Source: an uncultured Sphingomonadaceae bacterium (GTDB taxonomy: Bacteria > Pseudomonadota > Alphaproteobacteria > Sphingomonadales > Sphingomonadaceae). From it: 64,000 nt of DNA. Shown piece after piece: positions 41,857-51,002 of the stretch (position 1 is the first letter of the stretch; each line of letters opens with the position of its first letter). The position numbers were made by a program, and so were the translations under genes. Under the pieces are notes generated by a model that ran no database searches, was not told the origin of the DNA, and saw only the letters and a program-made list of their open reading frames with translations. Location of the stretch: positions 186,001 through 250,000 of the forward strand of contig CALKUK010000015.1 in NCBI GenBank assembly GCA_937996655.1, read 5' to 3'.

Positions 41857-42783
41857 CTACACAGGGTGGGCAAGATAAGCCAGCCGTCGCATTTCACGAC
41901 GCCCGCGCACGACAGTATCCAGAATCAGGCCGCAAAATCCGTTGAGGAAGGCCAAAAGCATGATCCCCATGGCGAGCACCGCTGTCGGCAGGCGCGGCAC
42001 AAGGCCAGTTTTGAGGAAGGTCACGAACAAAGGAATGCTGATCCCGATCGCAATAAGGGCGAGCACGGCGCCGATGATGCCAAAAAAGGCGAGCGGTTTT
42101 TCAATGCGGAACAGGGTCAGGATCGTACGCAGGATACGCCATCCGTCGCGGTAGGTGCTGAGCTTTGATTCCGATCCTTCGGGCCGCGCCGCATAGGCCG
42201 TCACGCGTTCTGCCACCGGCATCCGCAGCTCAAGCGCATGAACGCTGATCTCCGTCTCAATCTCAAACCCTTCGGACAGAACGGGGAAGCTCTTCACAAA
42301 GCGTCGGGAAAAGACCCGGTAGCCCGACAGAATATCGGTGAAGCTGCGACCGAACAGCCAAGCAAGCATGCCGGTAAGCATCGCATTGCCAAGCCGGTGG
42401 CCGCGCCTGTAGGCCGCCTCAACCTCGGACTTGCGCGCGCCCACAACCATGTCGAGCTGGTCGCTGACCAGCAGGTCGATCAGGCCCTGCGCGGCAGCGG
42501 CCTCATAGGTCGCATCGCCATCGGCCATCACATAAATATCCGCCTCCACATCGGCGAACATGCGGCGCACGACATTGCCTTTGCCCTGCATCCGTTCCGT
42601 CCGGACGATCGCACCTGCCGCTGCGGCGACCTCCACCGTCTTGTCGGTCGAATTGTTGTCATAGACGTAGATCGCGGCCTGCGGCAGCGCTGCACGAAAA
42701 TCGGCGACCGTTTGTCCAATGGCCGCTGCTTCATTGTAGCACGGCAGAAGAACGGCGACCCGTGGCTGTGTTATGGCGTTCAT
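41857..42783 (-). CDS. Family 2 glycosyltransferase, polyprenyl-phosphate sugar type
   Basis: 308 residues. GT-A fold with VAVLLPCYNEAAAIGQTVAD, a YVMADGDATY segment holding the metal-binding Asp, and DILSGYRVFSRRFVKSF in the acceptor region. Two membrane helices end the protein (FFGIIGAVLALIAIGISIPL and LPTAVLAMGIMLLAF), as in bacterial polyprenyl-phosphate-sugar synthases. It probably moves a sugar from a nucleotide donor to undecaprenyl phosphate. Upstream of the GT-C-like gene. Confidence 0.88.
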   Translation of the reverse strand: MNAITQPRVAVLLPCYNEAAAIGQTVADFRAALPQAAIYVYDNNSTDKTVEVAAAAGAIVRTERMQGKGNVVRRMFADVEADIYVMADGDATYEAAAAQGLIDLLVSDQLDMVVGARKSEVEAAYRRGHRLGNAMLTGMLAWLFGRSFTDILSGYRVFSRRFVKSFPVLSEGFEIETEISVHALELRMPVAERVTAYAARPEGSESKLSTYRDGWRILRTILTLFRIEKPLAFFGIIGAVLALIAIGISIPLFVTFLKTGLVPRLPTAVLAMGIMLLAFLNGFCGLILDTVVRGRREMRRLAYLAHPV

Positions 42784-42819
42784 GCGCGTCCCCCTAGCCC
42801 CACATCCAGCAAAATTCGA

Positions 42820-43773
42820 TTAATTTCGTGCCAGCCGCGCCGCGATCCACGCCGAAACGGTCAGCTGCAACTGGTGATAGAGCATGAGCGGGATGACAAT
42901 CATCCCTGCCTGCGCCGCCGGAAAGAGGATGCGGGCCATTGGAGCCCCAGTCGCAAGGCTTTTCTGTGCACCCGAAAAGAGCAAGGTGATGCGGTCCTCC
43001 CGTGCGAGGCCAAGCATGCCGCCCAAGGTCCACGCCCCAGCCAGTGCGAGGCCCAGCAGAACACAGACCACGGCAAAAAGGCGCAGCATCTCTCCCCCGT
43101 CCAACCACGACCACAGGCCATCAACCACGGCCGCGCTGAAGGCGACATAGACGGTGATGAGGATGGTCGTCCGATCGAGCCGCCCGATCCAGCTGCGGTT
43201 GCGCTCCGCCCAGGCCGCCAACCAGTGCCGCGCCACCTGCCCCAGGGCAAAGGGCAGCAACAGCAATGCAGCGATCCGGCCGATGGTAGAAAGGTCCCCT
43301 CCGCCGCCACCGATATGAGCCAATGCGGCAAAGATAAGAGGTGTCAAAATGACACCCGACAGGTTGGACAGCGCCGCTGCGATCACCGACGCGGCGACAT
43401 TGCCCCGCGCCATGGAGGATGCTGCAATCGCGGACTGCACCGTTGAAGGCAGCGCACACAGGAACAGGACGCCCAGCCATAATTCAGCCGACAGGAGGTC
43501 CGGCACCAGTGCCGACGCCGTCAGGCCAAGCAGCGGCAAGGCGACGAACCCGAAGGCCAGCACGGCCAGTTGCAGCCGCCAATGCTTCAGCCCCGCCCAA
43601 ACCGCCTCGTGCGCGAGCCGCAGGCCGTGAAAGAAAAACAGGCTGAAAATCGCGATATTGGCGATGGCCGAGACAACCGACACCCCCCTGCCCTGCGCCG
43701 GAAACAGCGTCGCGATGCCAATCGTGGCGAGCAGAAGGAGGATGAACTTGTCGGGAATGAGACGGGCCAGCAT
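42820..43773 (-). CDS. Bile acid:sodium symporter-like (SBF) transporter
   Basis: 317 residues with about ten membrane helices. Resembles the SBF-like branch (also called DUF4137-like): PLLGLTASALVPDLLSAELW, LFLCALPSTVQSAIAASSMA and GAQKSLATGAPMARILFP, where the two crossing helices hold the sodium and substrate. The natural substrate in bacteria is unknown. It is divergent from typA. Confidence 0.86.
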   Translation of the reverse strand: MLARLIPDKFILLLLATIGIATLFPAQGRGVSVVSAIANIAIFSLFFFHGLRLAHEAVWAGLKHWRLQLAVLAFGFVALPLLGLTASALVPDLLSAELWLGVLFLCALPSTVQSAIAASSMARGNVAASVIAAALSNLSGVILTPLIFAALAHIGGGGGDLSTIGRIAALLLLPFALGQVARHWLAAWAERNRSWIGRLDRTTILITVYVAFSAAVVDGLWSWLDGGEMLRLFAVVCVLLGLALAGAWTLGGMLGLAREDRITLLFSGAQKSLATGAPMARILFPAAQAGMIVIPLMLYHQLQLTVSAWIAARLARN

Positions 43774-43792
43774 GAGCCCGCCCTAGCTTAGC

Positions 43793-43821
43793 TTGCCGCA
43801 ACGCACAAATTCAGCTAGGGG
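43793..43821 (+). promoter_or_regulatory. Possible typA promoter
   Basis: TTGCCG (43793-43798), 17 bases, TAGGGG (43816-43821). The -10 match is weak, so this is tentative. Confidence 0.3.
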
Positions 43822-43858
43822 CGCGGGCGAAACCATTCCTCAAAAAACCGGAATACCC

Positions 43859-45679
43859 ATGAGCCTCCGCAATGTGGCCATCATCGCACACGTCGATCAT
43901 GGCAAGACGACCCTTGTTGACCAGCTGTTCCGCCAGTCGGGCACCTTCCGCGACAACCAGCGCATCGAAGAACGTGCGATGGATTCGAACGACCTCGAAA
44001 AGGAGCGTGGGATCACCATTCTGGCCAAGTGCACCTCGGTCGAATGGGAAGGCACGCGCATCAACATCGTCGATACGCCCGGCCACGCCGACTTTGGCGG
44101 CGAGGTGGAACGCATCCTCTCCATGGTCGACGGCGTTATCCTGCTCGTGGATTCGTCCGAAGGCGCGATGCCGCAGACGAAGTTCGTGACCGGCAAGGCG
44201 CTGGCCCTCGGCCTGCGTCCCATCGTCGTCGTCAACAAGGTCGACCGTCCTGATGAACGCATTCAGGAAGTGCTCGACGAAGTGTTCGATCTGTTCGTTT
44301 CGCTTGAAGCGACGGACGAGCAGCTCGACTTCCCTGTGCTCTATGCTTCGGGCCGCAACGGCTATGCCTCGCTCGACCACACGGCACGTGAAGGCACGCT
44401 GACCCCGATGTTTGAAACCATCGTGCGCCACGTACCGGAACCCAAGGCCAATGAAGATGGCCCGTTCAAGTTCCTCGTCACGCTGCTCGACCGCGACAAC
44501 TTCCTTGGTCGCATCCTCACCGGCCGCGTCGACAGCGGCACGGTCAAGACCAACATGGCCATCCATGCGCTCGACCCCGATGGCAAAGTCATCGAACAGG
44601 GCCGCGCGTCGAAGATCCTCGCCTTCCGCGGACTGGAACGTGTGCCGGTTGAAGAAGCCAAGGCAGGCGACATCATTTCCATCGCCGGCATGACGACCGC
44701 AACGGTGGCGAACACGATCTGCGACATTGCCGTCACTGATCCGATTGCGGCCCAGCCCATCGATCCGCCGACATTGTCCATGCGCTTTGCTGTGAACGAT
44801 TCGCCAATGGCGGGCCGCGAAGGCACCAAGGTGACGAGCCGCATGATCCGCGACCGCCTGTTCCGTGAATCGGAATCGAACGTCGCCATCAAGGTGACCG
44901 AAAGCGCCGACAAGGACTCTTACGAAGTCGCCGGTCGCGGTGAACTTCAGCTGGGCGTGCTTATCGAAACGATGCGCCGCGAAGGCTTTGAACTCGGCAT
45001 CAGCCGCCCGCGCGTGCTGTTCCGTGAAGATGAGCAGGGCAACAAGACCGAACCCTATGAAACTGTCGTCATCGACGTGGATGATGAGTTCTCGGGCTCG
45101 GTCATCGACAAGATGAACATGCGCAAGGCGGAAATGACCGACATGCGCCCCTCCGGCGGCGGCAAGACGCGCATCACCTTCTCCGCCCCGTCACGCGGTC
45201 TCATCGGCTATCACGGTGAATTCCTGTCCGACACGCGCGGCACGGGGATCATGAACCGGCTGTTTGAGAAGTACGGTCCGCACAAGGGCAAGATCGAAGG
45301 CCGCAAGAACGGTGTGCTGATCTCCAACGGTGCCGGTGAAGCCAATTCCTATGCACTGGGTCCGCTCGAAGAGCGTGGCATCCTGTTCGTGGGCCATGGC
45401 GAAACGCTGTATGAAGGCATGATCGTGGGTGAAAACGCCAAGACGGATGACCTTGAAGTCAACCCGATGAAGGCCAAGCAGCTCACCAACTTCCGCGCTT
45501 CGGGCGGCAAGGATGATGCGATCCGCCTCACGCCCCCGACCCGCATGACGCTGGAACAGGCGATTGCCTATATCGACGAAGACGAGCTGGTCGAAGTGAC
45601 ACCCAAGAGCATCCGTCTGCGCAAGGTCCATCTGGACCCGCATGAACGCAAAAAGGCGAGCCGCGCAAAAGCGGCCTAA
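43859..45679 (+). CDS. typA: Ribosome-associated GTPase TypA/BipA
   Basis: 606 residues. Elongation-factor-like GTPase used for ribosome assembly and stress growth. GTPase motifs: AHVDHGKTTL (G1), RGITI (G2), DTPGHADF (G3), NKVDR (G4). The C-terminal TypA-specific domain ends in a Lys/Arg-rich tail. ATG 43859 is chosen by alignment. A strong terminator follows. Confidence 0.97.
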   Translation: MSLRNVAIIAHVDHGKTTLVDQLFRQSGTFRDNQRIEERAMDSNDLEKERGITILAKCTSVEWEGTRINIVDTPGHADFGGEVERILSMVDGVILLVDSSEGAMPQTKFVTGKALALGLRPIVVVNKVDRPDERIQEVLDEVFDLFVSLEATDEQLDFPVLYASGRNGYASLDHTAREGTLTPMFETIVRHVPEPKANEDGPFKFLVTLLDRDNFLGRILTGRVDSGTVKTNMAIHALDPDGKVIEQGRASKILAFRGLERVPVEEAKAGDIISIAGMTTATVANTICDIAVTDPIAAQPIDPPTLSMRFAVNDSPMAGREGTKVTSRMIRDRLFRESESNVAIKVTESADKDSYEVAGRGELQLGVLIETMRREGFELGISRPRVLFREDEQGNKTEPYETVVIDVDDEFSGSVIDKMNMRKAEMTDMRPSGGGKTRITFSAPSRGLIGYHGEFLSDTRGTGIMNRLFEKYGPHKGKIEGRKNGVLISNGAGEANSYALGPLEERGILFVGHGETLYEGMIVGENAKTDDLEVNPMKAKQLTNFRASGGKDDAIRLTPPTRMTLEQAIAYIDEDELVEVTPKSIRLRKVHLDPHERKKASRAKAA

Positions 45680-45697
45680 GCCAAAGACATTGGAAAA

Positions 45698-45725
45698 GGG
45701 GCGCCCAACCGGCGCCCCTTTTTTT
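45698..45725 (+). terminator. Rho-independent terminator of typA
   Basis: GGGGCGCC - CAACC - GGCGCCCC, perfect 8-bp stem, then seven T. Confidence 0.95.
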
Positions 45726-45817
45726 GTCCGGGCTTTGCCTCTTCATGCATTTGCATGATGAGGCTTGCCCTTCAGCGGCCTACATCTCTCCCAACGATAC
45801 AATCGAGAGGAGAATGC

Positions 45818-46714
45818 ATGTCCTTTGCGCTTCAGCCGCTGCCATCCCCCGTCGGACGCGAAGTCGTCGGGCTCGATATTTCTGCCGACATCGCGCCGCA
45901 GACTGCCAAAGCGCTGCATGCGGCATGGCTTGAGCATGGTTTTCTGCTGTTTCGCGGTATTGGCACCTCGCCCGAGGCCCAGTTGCGCCTCAGCCGCTGC
46001 TTTGGCGAACTGGAGCCCCATTCCATCCCGGTCTTCCGGCATCCGGATTATCCCGAGCTCATCCTTTTGACCAATGAGGGCGGCCCGTCGGGTCCGATCT
46101 ATGATTTTGATGGCCAACATATTCACGGTCGCATTCCTTGGCATGCGGACGGGGCCTATCTGACCACACCCAATTCCGGCGCTTTGCTGCGCATGGTCCG
46201 CAAAGCCGAGGATGGAGGACAAACTGGCTGGCTCGACCTCGCCCTCGCCTATGACGAACTCGACGCCGACACCAAGGCGGAGATTGCCGAGCTAAAGGCC
46301 GTCTATCATTTCCGGGCGGGTCTAGAGGAGATGCGGTTCAACAAACCCGGCGGCGTGCGGATCACGCCGCGTAAAGACAATTACCCCCATTTCCCGCCGG
46401 TGTTGAACCCGCTCGTCTGGGTTCATCCGGAAACGCAGCGCAAGGTGCTGAATGTCAGCACGCTCAACATCGACCATATCCACGGTAGGACAGCAGCGGA
46501 TGGCGATGCTCTCATCGAACGGCTGATCGCGCATATTCTGCAGCCGCAGTTTCAGTATATCCATGATTGGAATAACAACGACATGGTCGTCTGGGACAAC
46601 CGCCGGACGCTGCATACAGCCCTCGGCCACCCCGCCGACCAGATCCGCGTCGTCCACCGGACCACCATCAAAGGCGACATCCAGATGGGCCAAATACTTG
46701 AGAATGCGGCATGA
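45818..46714 (+). CDS. TauD/TfdA-family Fe(II)/2-oxoglutarate dioxygenase
   Basis: 298 residues. The facial triad is His-x-Asp in PWHADGAYL and the distal His in RRTLHTALG; the 2-oxoglutarate Arg is in RVVHRTTIKGD. Such enzymes hydroxylate small organic acids, amino-acid derivatives or alkylsulfonates. Coupled to the next gene (ATGA overlap), an N-acyl-D-amino-acid deacylase type, which suggests breakdown of an N-acylated or modified amino compound. Start ATG 45818 follows GAGGAGA. Confidence 0.88.
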   Translation: MSFALQPLPSPVGREVVGLDISADIAPQTAKALHAAWLEHGFLLFRGIGTSPEAQLRLSRCFGELEPHSIPVFRHPDYPELILLTNEGGPSGPIYDFDGQHIHGRIPWHADGAYLTTPNSGALLRMVRKAEDGGQTGWLDLALAYDELDADTKAEIAELKAVYHFRAGLEEMRFNKPGGVRITPRKDNYPHFPPVLNPLVWVHPETQRKVLNVSTLNIDHIHGRTAADGDALIERLIAHILQPQFQYIHDWNNNDMVVWDNRRTLHTALGHPADQIRVVHRTTIKGDIQMGQILENAA

Positions 46715-48414
46715 GCGCCTTTGATATCGTCATCCGCAATGGGTCTGTCGTCGACGGCACAGGAGCGGCCCCCTTCCCAGCCGATGTCGGCGTGCGTGGC
46801 GGGCTGATCGCGGCTATTGGTTCCGGTCTCGCAGCAGGCAAAGAAGAAATCGATGCGACGGGCCAGATCGTCACGCCCGGCTTTGTCGACATCCACACCC
46901 ATTATGACGGGCAAGTCACATGGGAAAACCGCCTGACACCATCGTCTTATCATGGCGTGACGACCGCGGTGATCGGCAATTGCGGCGTCGGCTTTGCGCC
47001 ATGCCGTGAGGCGGATCGCGACGTGCTGGTGCGCCTGATGGAAGGGGTGGAGGACATTCCCTATCCTGTGTTGACCGAAGGCCTGCCGTGGACATGGACG
47101 AGCTTCCCAGAGTTTCTCGATCTGATCGCGTCAAAATCCTATGACATGGACGTCGCTGCCTATGTCCCGCACGCGGCATTGCGCGTTTATGTGATGGGGC
47201 AGCGCGGCGCCGACCGGGAACCGGCGACGCAAGCCGATATTGCAGAGATGTGCCGTCTACTGGGCGAGGCGCTGGATGCCGGTGCACTGGGCATCGCCAC
47301 GTCCCGTACCATTTTCCATCGCTCCAGCGACGGGCGATCCATCCCAACACTCAACGCCAGCGATGCAGAGCTCGTCGCGCTCGCTGGCGTGCTTCGTGAA
47401 AAGGGCAAGGGCGTTTTCCAGATCGTTGAGGATCTGCACATGCCAGGTGCCTCGCTTGCTCCCTTACGCGTCATTGCGCAGGCGGCTGGTCGTCCCCTTA
47501 CCTTTTCCATCGGTGCGGGAAATTCGGGCCCCTATGTCTGGCCGTCTCTTTTGGAACAGCTTGCGCAGGCCAATCGCGACGGCTTGATGATGAAGGGACA
47601 GTTGATGCCCCGCGCCATCGGGATGATCCTTGGTTTTGAACTGACGCTCAACCCCTTTTACACAACGGCGACCTATCGCAACCTGTCGGCGCTGCCCCTA
47701 TCGGAACGCCTTGCCGAACTGCGCAAGCCCGCCGTCCGGGAAGCGATTCTGGCCGAGCCGGTGGACCCTGATCCCGCACTCGTCTTGGGCCGGATGGTCC
47801 GCGATTTTGATACCATGTTCGTGCTGGGCTCGCCGCCCGACTACGAACAGCCTGCCGACCACAGCATCGCCGCCATGGCACGCGCCAAGGGAGTTACCCC
47901 CGAAGTTCTGGCTTATGACATCATGTCGGACGGCAGCGATGGCGGAAAACTCTATCTCGCCATGGCCAATTTTTCCGAAGGCAGTCTCGATACGGTCGGC
48001 CAAATTCTGGGCCACCCCGACGTCGTGCTGGGTCTCGGCGATGGCGGCGCGCATGTGGGCACTATTTGCGACGCCAGCTATTCTACCTTTGCGCTGATGC
48101 ATTGGGTGCGGGACCGAAAGACGGGGCGTAAGACCGTGCAGGACATTGTCCACCGCATGACCGGCGCCACAGCGGACATCATCGGGTTAAGCGACCGCGG
48201 GCGGATTGCCGAAGGGCTGCGCGCAGACCTCAATGTGATCCAACTGGACGCCCTCTCGCTTGGGGAGCCCGAGGTTCACTATACGCTACCTTCCGGCGGG
48301 CGGCGGCTCATTCAGCGGGCTTCCGGCTACACCGCAACCGTGCTCCGAGGGGAGGTTGTTAGTCGCCGGGATGAACCGACGGGCAAGCTTCCTGGGCGGC
48401 TTGTGCGGATTTAA
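46711..48414 (+). CDS. N-acyl-D-amino-acid deacylase family amidohydrolase
   Basis: 567 residues of the amidohydrolase superfamily. Metal His in FVDIHTHYDGQ, the GNCGVGFAPC segment typical of D-aminoacylases, and GDGGAHVGTICDASY with the catalytic Asp region. It would release an acyl group from an N-acyl-D-amino acid or hydrolyse a related cyclic amide. It overlaps the TauD-like gene by four bases and has no ribosome site of its own beyond that coupling. A divergently organised LuxR-type regulator lies just past its end. Confidence 0.88.
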   Translation: MSAFDIVIRNGSVVDGTGAAPFPADVGVRGGLIAAIGSGLAAGKEEIDATGQIVTPGFVDIHTHYDGQVTWENRLTPSSYHGVTTAVIGNCGVGFAPCREADRDVLVRLMEGVEDIPYPVLTEGLPWTWTSFPEFLDLIASKSYDMDVAAYVPHAALRVYVMGQRGADREPATQADIAEMCRLLGEALDAGALGIATSRTIFHRSSDGRSIPTLNASDAELVALAGVLREKGKGVFQIVEDLHMPGASLAPLRVIAQAAGRPLTFSIGAGNSGPYVWPSLLEQLAQANRDGLMMKGQLMPRAIGMILGFELTLNPFYTTATYRNLSALPLSERLAELRKPAVREAILAEPVDPDPALVLGRMVRDFDTMFVLGSPPDYEQPADHSIAAMARAKGVTPEVLAYDIMSDGSDGGKLYLAMANFSEGSLDTVGQILGHPDVVLGLGDGGAHVGTICDASYSTFALMHWVRDRKTGRKTVQDIVHRMTGATADIIGLSDRGRIAEGLRADLNVIQLDALSLGEPEVHYTLPSGGRRLIQRASGYTATVLRGEVVSRRDEPTGKLPGRLVRI

Positions 48415-48426
48415 CGCCCCAAATGT

Positions 48427-49530
48427 CTAGCGGGCGGCAGCCCGTTGGGAGCCCCCTTGGCTTGCCGCTGAACTGAGCAGCAAGCGCACAAGGTCTCCCT
48501 GCCGGTTGATGCCTGTCTTGGCAAAGACGGACTGGAGCTGCGACCGCGCTGTATTGCGGCTGACGCCAAGCGCGACGGCGGCTTCGTCAAGTCCTTCTCC
48601 GTCGGCCAATCGGGTCGCCAGCCGCGCTTCCGCCGGGCTTAACCCGAACAATCGTTCAAGGTCTGCCACAGATAACATGGCGGGCAAGGCCGGGTCCCGC
48701 AGGACAATCACAGCAGTGCGCTTGAGCGGCGCACTGACTGGACCAAAAGGCGGGCCGGGGCGGATAATAAGCGTCAGGGGTTGGGCACGGTCCGGATCAG
48801 GGAGTGCAAGCGGCACGTAACAGCCTGGGTCTGCAATGGTAGATTGGAGGCGGGCCATTTCGGCAATCGCCTCCAGCAACTGGCGCGTCGCTTGCACTGT
48901 CCGCGCGCGCAAGGTGCCGTCACGCACAAGAAGTGGCCCCTCCGCTGTCATCAGCTGATGGGCCACGGCATTGGCACTCAGGACGTGCCCATTGGCTTCC
49001 ACCAGCAGCGTGCCAGTGCCGCTCGCTTCAATGACATATTCTGCAACCCGCCGCTTGCGCTCCGCATCGCCCAAAAGCTCATAGAGGGGGAGCACACGCG
49101 CAAGCATGGCCGACAGACGATTTAAACAGGCGGCTGTGGACGCGGCCTCCATCGTGCCGCATTGGACGACCAGCCAGATGCTGCGCGCGTCCTGCAATGC
49201 CACGCGCAGCGCACATGCCTGCCCAGCCGCCATCGGCACCTCCGACGCTACAGCCAAAGGCAGCGCCCGCAGGGCATCGATGGACAATGCCGCTTCAATC
49301 CGTGTGGCGTCCGCCGGATCAGGGGCAACGATCGCAGTCAGATCAGTTGTCAGGCTTGAACCCTGAACCACCAGAAACGCCTCGCGCGCACGGCAGTATC
49401 GCGCCAAGTCTTTGAGGAAGCGCGACCAGATGGGTCGATCTGTCAAACCGTCAAAAAGGAGATCTTCCAACACGCGCTCTGTTGCTGCGTCGAACAGATC
49501 ATCCCCGAGAACAGCAGCGGCCTTCGTCAT
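48427..49530 (-). CDS. LuxR-type transcriptional regulator with unknown sensor region
   Basis: 367 residues. The C-terminal helix-turn-helix reads FGLSPAEARLATRLADGEG then ALGVSRNTARSQLQSVFAKT, the LuxR/FixJ type. Before it, a PAS-like stretch (YVIEASGTGTLLVEANGHVL) and a longer N-terminal region. There is no autoinducer-binding domain and no receiver Asp pattern, so it probably senses a metabolite. It is convergent to the TauD-like/deacylase genes and divergent from the DODA-like gene; either could be a target. Confidence 0.87.
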   Translation of the reverse strand: MTKAAAVLGDDLFDAATERVLEDLLFDGLTDRPIWSRFLKDLARYCRAREAFLVVQGSSLTTDLTAIVAPDPADATRIEAALSIDALRALPLAVASEVPMAAGQACALRVALQDARSIWLVVQCGTMEAASTAACLNRLSAMLARVLPLYELLGDAERKRRVAEYVIEASGTGTLLVEANGHVLSANAVAHQLMTAEGPLLVRDGTLRARTVQATRQLLEAIAEMARLQSTIADPGCYVPLALPDPDRAQPLTLIIRPGPPFGPVSAPLKRTAVIVLRDPALPAMLSVADLERLFGLSPAEARLATRLADGEGLDEAAVALGVSRNTARSQLQSVFAKTGINRQGDLVRLLLSSAASQGGSQRAAAR

Positions 49531-49625
49531 GCTGCCAGCCTAGGCGCTGGCGCCAGATCACACAACGACCCCTATCGGCGGAAACGGGTGGCATATCGAC
49601 GGTCCTGCTCCTACATTTCCACATT

Positions 49626-50444
49626 ATGCGCCTCCCAACCTATTTCATCAGCCATGGCGGCGGACCCTGGCCTTACCTTGATGGCCCATTCCGCCAAGCC
49701 TTTGACGTTCTGGAACAGTCGCTTATCGCGATCCGGAAAGAATTGAAGGAGGCGCCACGCGCCGTCCTGATGGTGTCGAGTCATTGGGAAGAAAAAGGCT
49801 TCGCCATTTCCTCAGGGACCACGCCGGGCATGGTCTATGACTATTTTGGCTTTCCAGAGCATACCTACCACATCCGCTATGCAGCCCCCGGAGCGCCGGA
49901 TGTGGCGGCGCGGGTGAAGGACCTGCTGGACGCAGGCGGCCTCCATGCGCGGCTCGACCCGGAACGCGGTTTTGACCATGGGACCTTCAGCATCATGAAG
50001 CCGATGTATCCGGAAGAGGCGATGCCCATCGTTCAGCTGTCCATCGACCCCGGCTATGGCCCCGCGCTGCATCTGCAGCTTGGCCGCCTTCTGGCGCCGC
50101 TGCGCGATGAAGGGGTACTCATCATCGGCAGTGGGCTGACCTACCATAATCTCGCCGAATTGCGTGGTGGTGGGCGGGCGGTAGAGGCCTCCCGCGCGTT
50201 CGACGCCTGGTTGCAGCACACCGTCATTGCGTCCTCCCCGGAAGACCGCACGGCCGGTCTGATCGCTTGGGCACAGGCCCCCATGGCCCGCGCCGCCCAT
50301 CCGCAGGAAGATCACCTCATTCCGTTGATGACCGTGGTCGGCGCGGCGGAAGACGAAGCGGGGGAGACGGTTTACCACCAGTCCGATCTGTTTGGCGGAG
50401 TCACCGCCTCTAGCTTCCGGTTCGGCGCGCTGCCGCCTGCATGA
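49626..50444 (+). CDS. DODA-like extradiol dioxygenase (LigB family)
   Basis: 272 residues. The LigB fold with metal ligands in YFISHGGGP, SSHWE and ERGFDHGTFS, plus HPQEDHLIPL. Relatives include 4,5-DOPA dioxygenase and proteins with ring-opening activity on catechols; the substrate here is unknown. ATG 49626, 95 bases from the LuxR-type gene. The next gene overlaps by 4 bases. Confidence 0.9.
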   Translation: MRLPTYFISHGGGPWPYLDGPFRQAFDVLEQSLIAIRKELKEAPRAVLMVSSHWEEKGFAISSGTTPGMVYDYFGFPEHTYHIRYAAPGAPDVAARVKDLLDAGGLHARLDPERGFDHGTFSIMKPMYPEEAMPIVQLSIDPGYGPALHLQLGRLLAPLRDEGVLIIGSGLTYHNLAELRGGGRAVEASRAFDAWLQHTVIASSPEDRTAGLIAWAQAPMARAAHPQEDHLIPLMTVVGAAEDEAGETVYHQSDLFGGVTASSFRFGALPPA

Positions 50445-50902
50445 CGGCCATGATCCAAATCCTGATTGATGCCGACGCCTGTCCCGTAAAGGACGAAACC
50501 TACCGGGTCGCCGCCCGCTATGACGCGCCTGTCACCGTCGTCAGCAACAGCCCGATCCGCGTGCCGATTACGCCGCTCATCTCCCGCAAGATCGTGAGCG
50601 ACGCTTTCGATGCCGCCGATGACTGGATTGTGGAGCACACAGCAACCGGCACGGTCGTCATCACCGGAGACATCTTGCTGGCGGACCGCTGCCTGAAACT
50701 GGGCGCCGTCGTGATCGCGCCTAATGGAAAGCCCTTCACCGACGCGTCCATCGGCAATGCTGTGGCCGTGCGCGCCATCATGGCGGACCTGCGGGCCGGT
50801 GCTGGCATCACCGGCGGCCCAGCGCCCTTTTCCAACACAGACCGATCACGCTTCCTCTCAAGCCTTGATCAGGCGCTCGTCAAATTGCGGCGGCAGGGCT
50901 GA
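50441..50902 (+). CDS. YaiI/YqxD family (DUF188) protein
   Basis: 153 residues. The start ILIDADACPVKDETYRVA and ITGDILLADRCLKLGAVVI are the family signatures, with acidic residues in a PIN-like arrangement. Possibly a nuclease-like fold but function unproven. Coupled to the DODA-like gene (ATGA overlap). Confidence 0.92.
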   Translation: MTAMIQILIDADACPVKDETYRVAARYDAPVTVVSNSPIRVPITPLISRKIVSDAFDAADDWIVEHTATGTVVITGDILLADRCLKLGAVVIAPNGKPFTDASIGNAVAVRAIMADLRAGAGITGGPAPFSNTDRSRFLSSLDQALVKLRRQG

Positions 50903-51002
50903 GGAATTGCCGCGCCGCACGGATCGGCATTGACGACATGCCGCGCTTGGCGGCAAAGGCGCGGGAGGGCGGTTTGCGCTCATATAAAGGCCCTATTCCT
51001 TC

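Noticed and set aside
48427..49530. Quorum-sensing LuxR
   Set aside because: Only the C-terminal helix-turn-helix is LuxR-like. The autoinducer domain is absent and no luxI is near.
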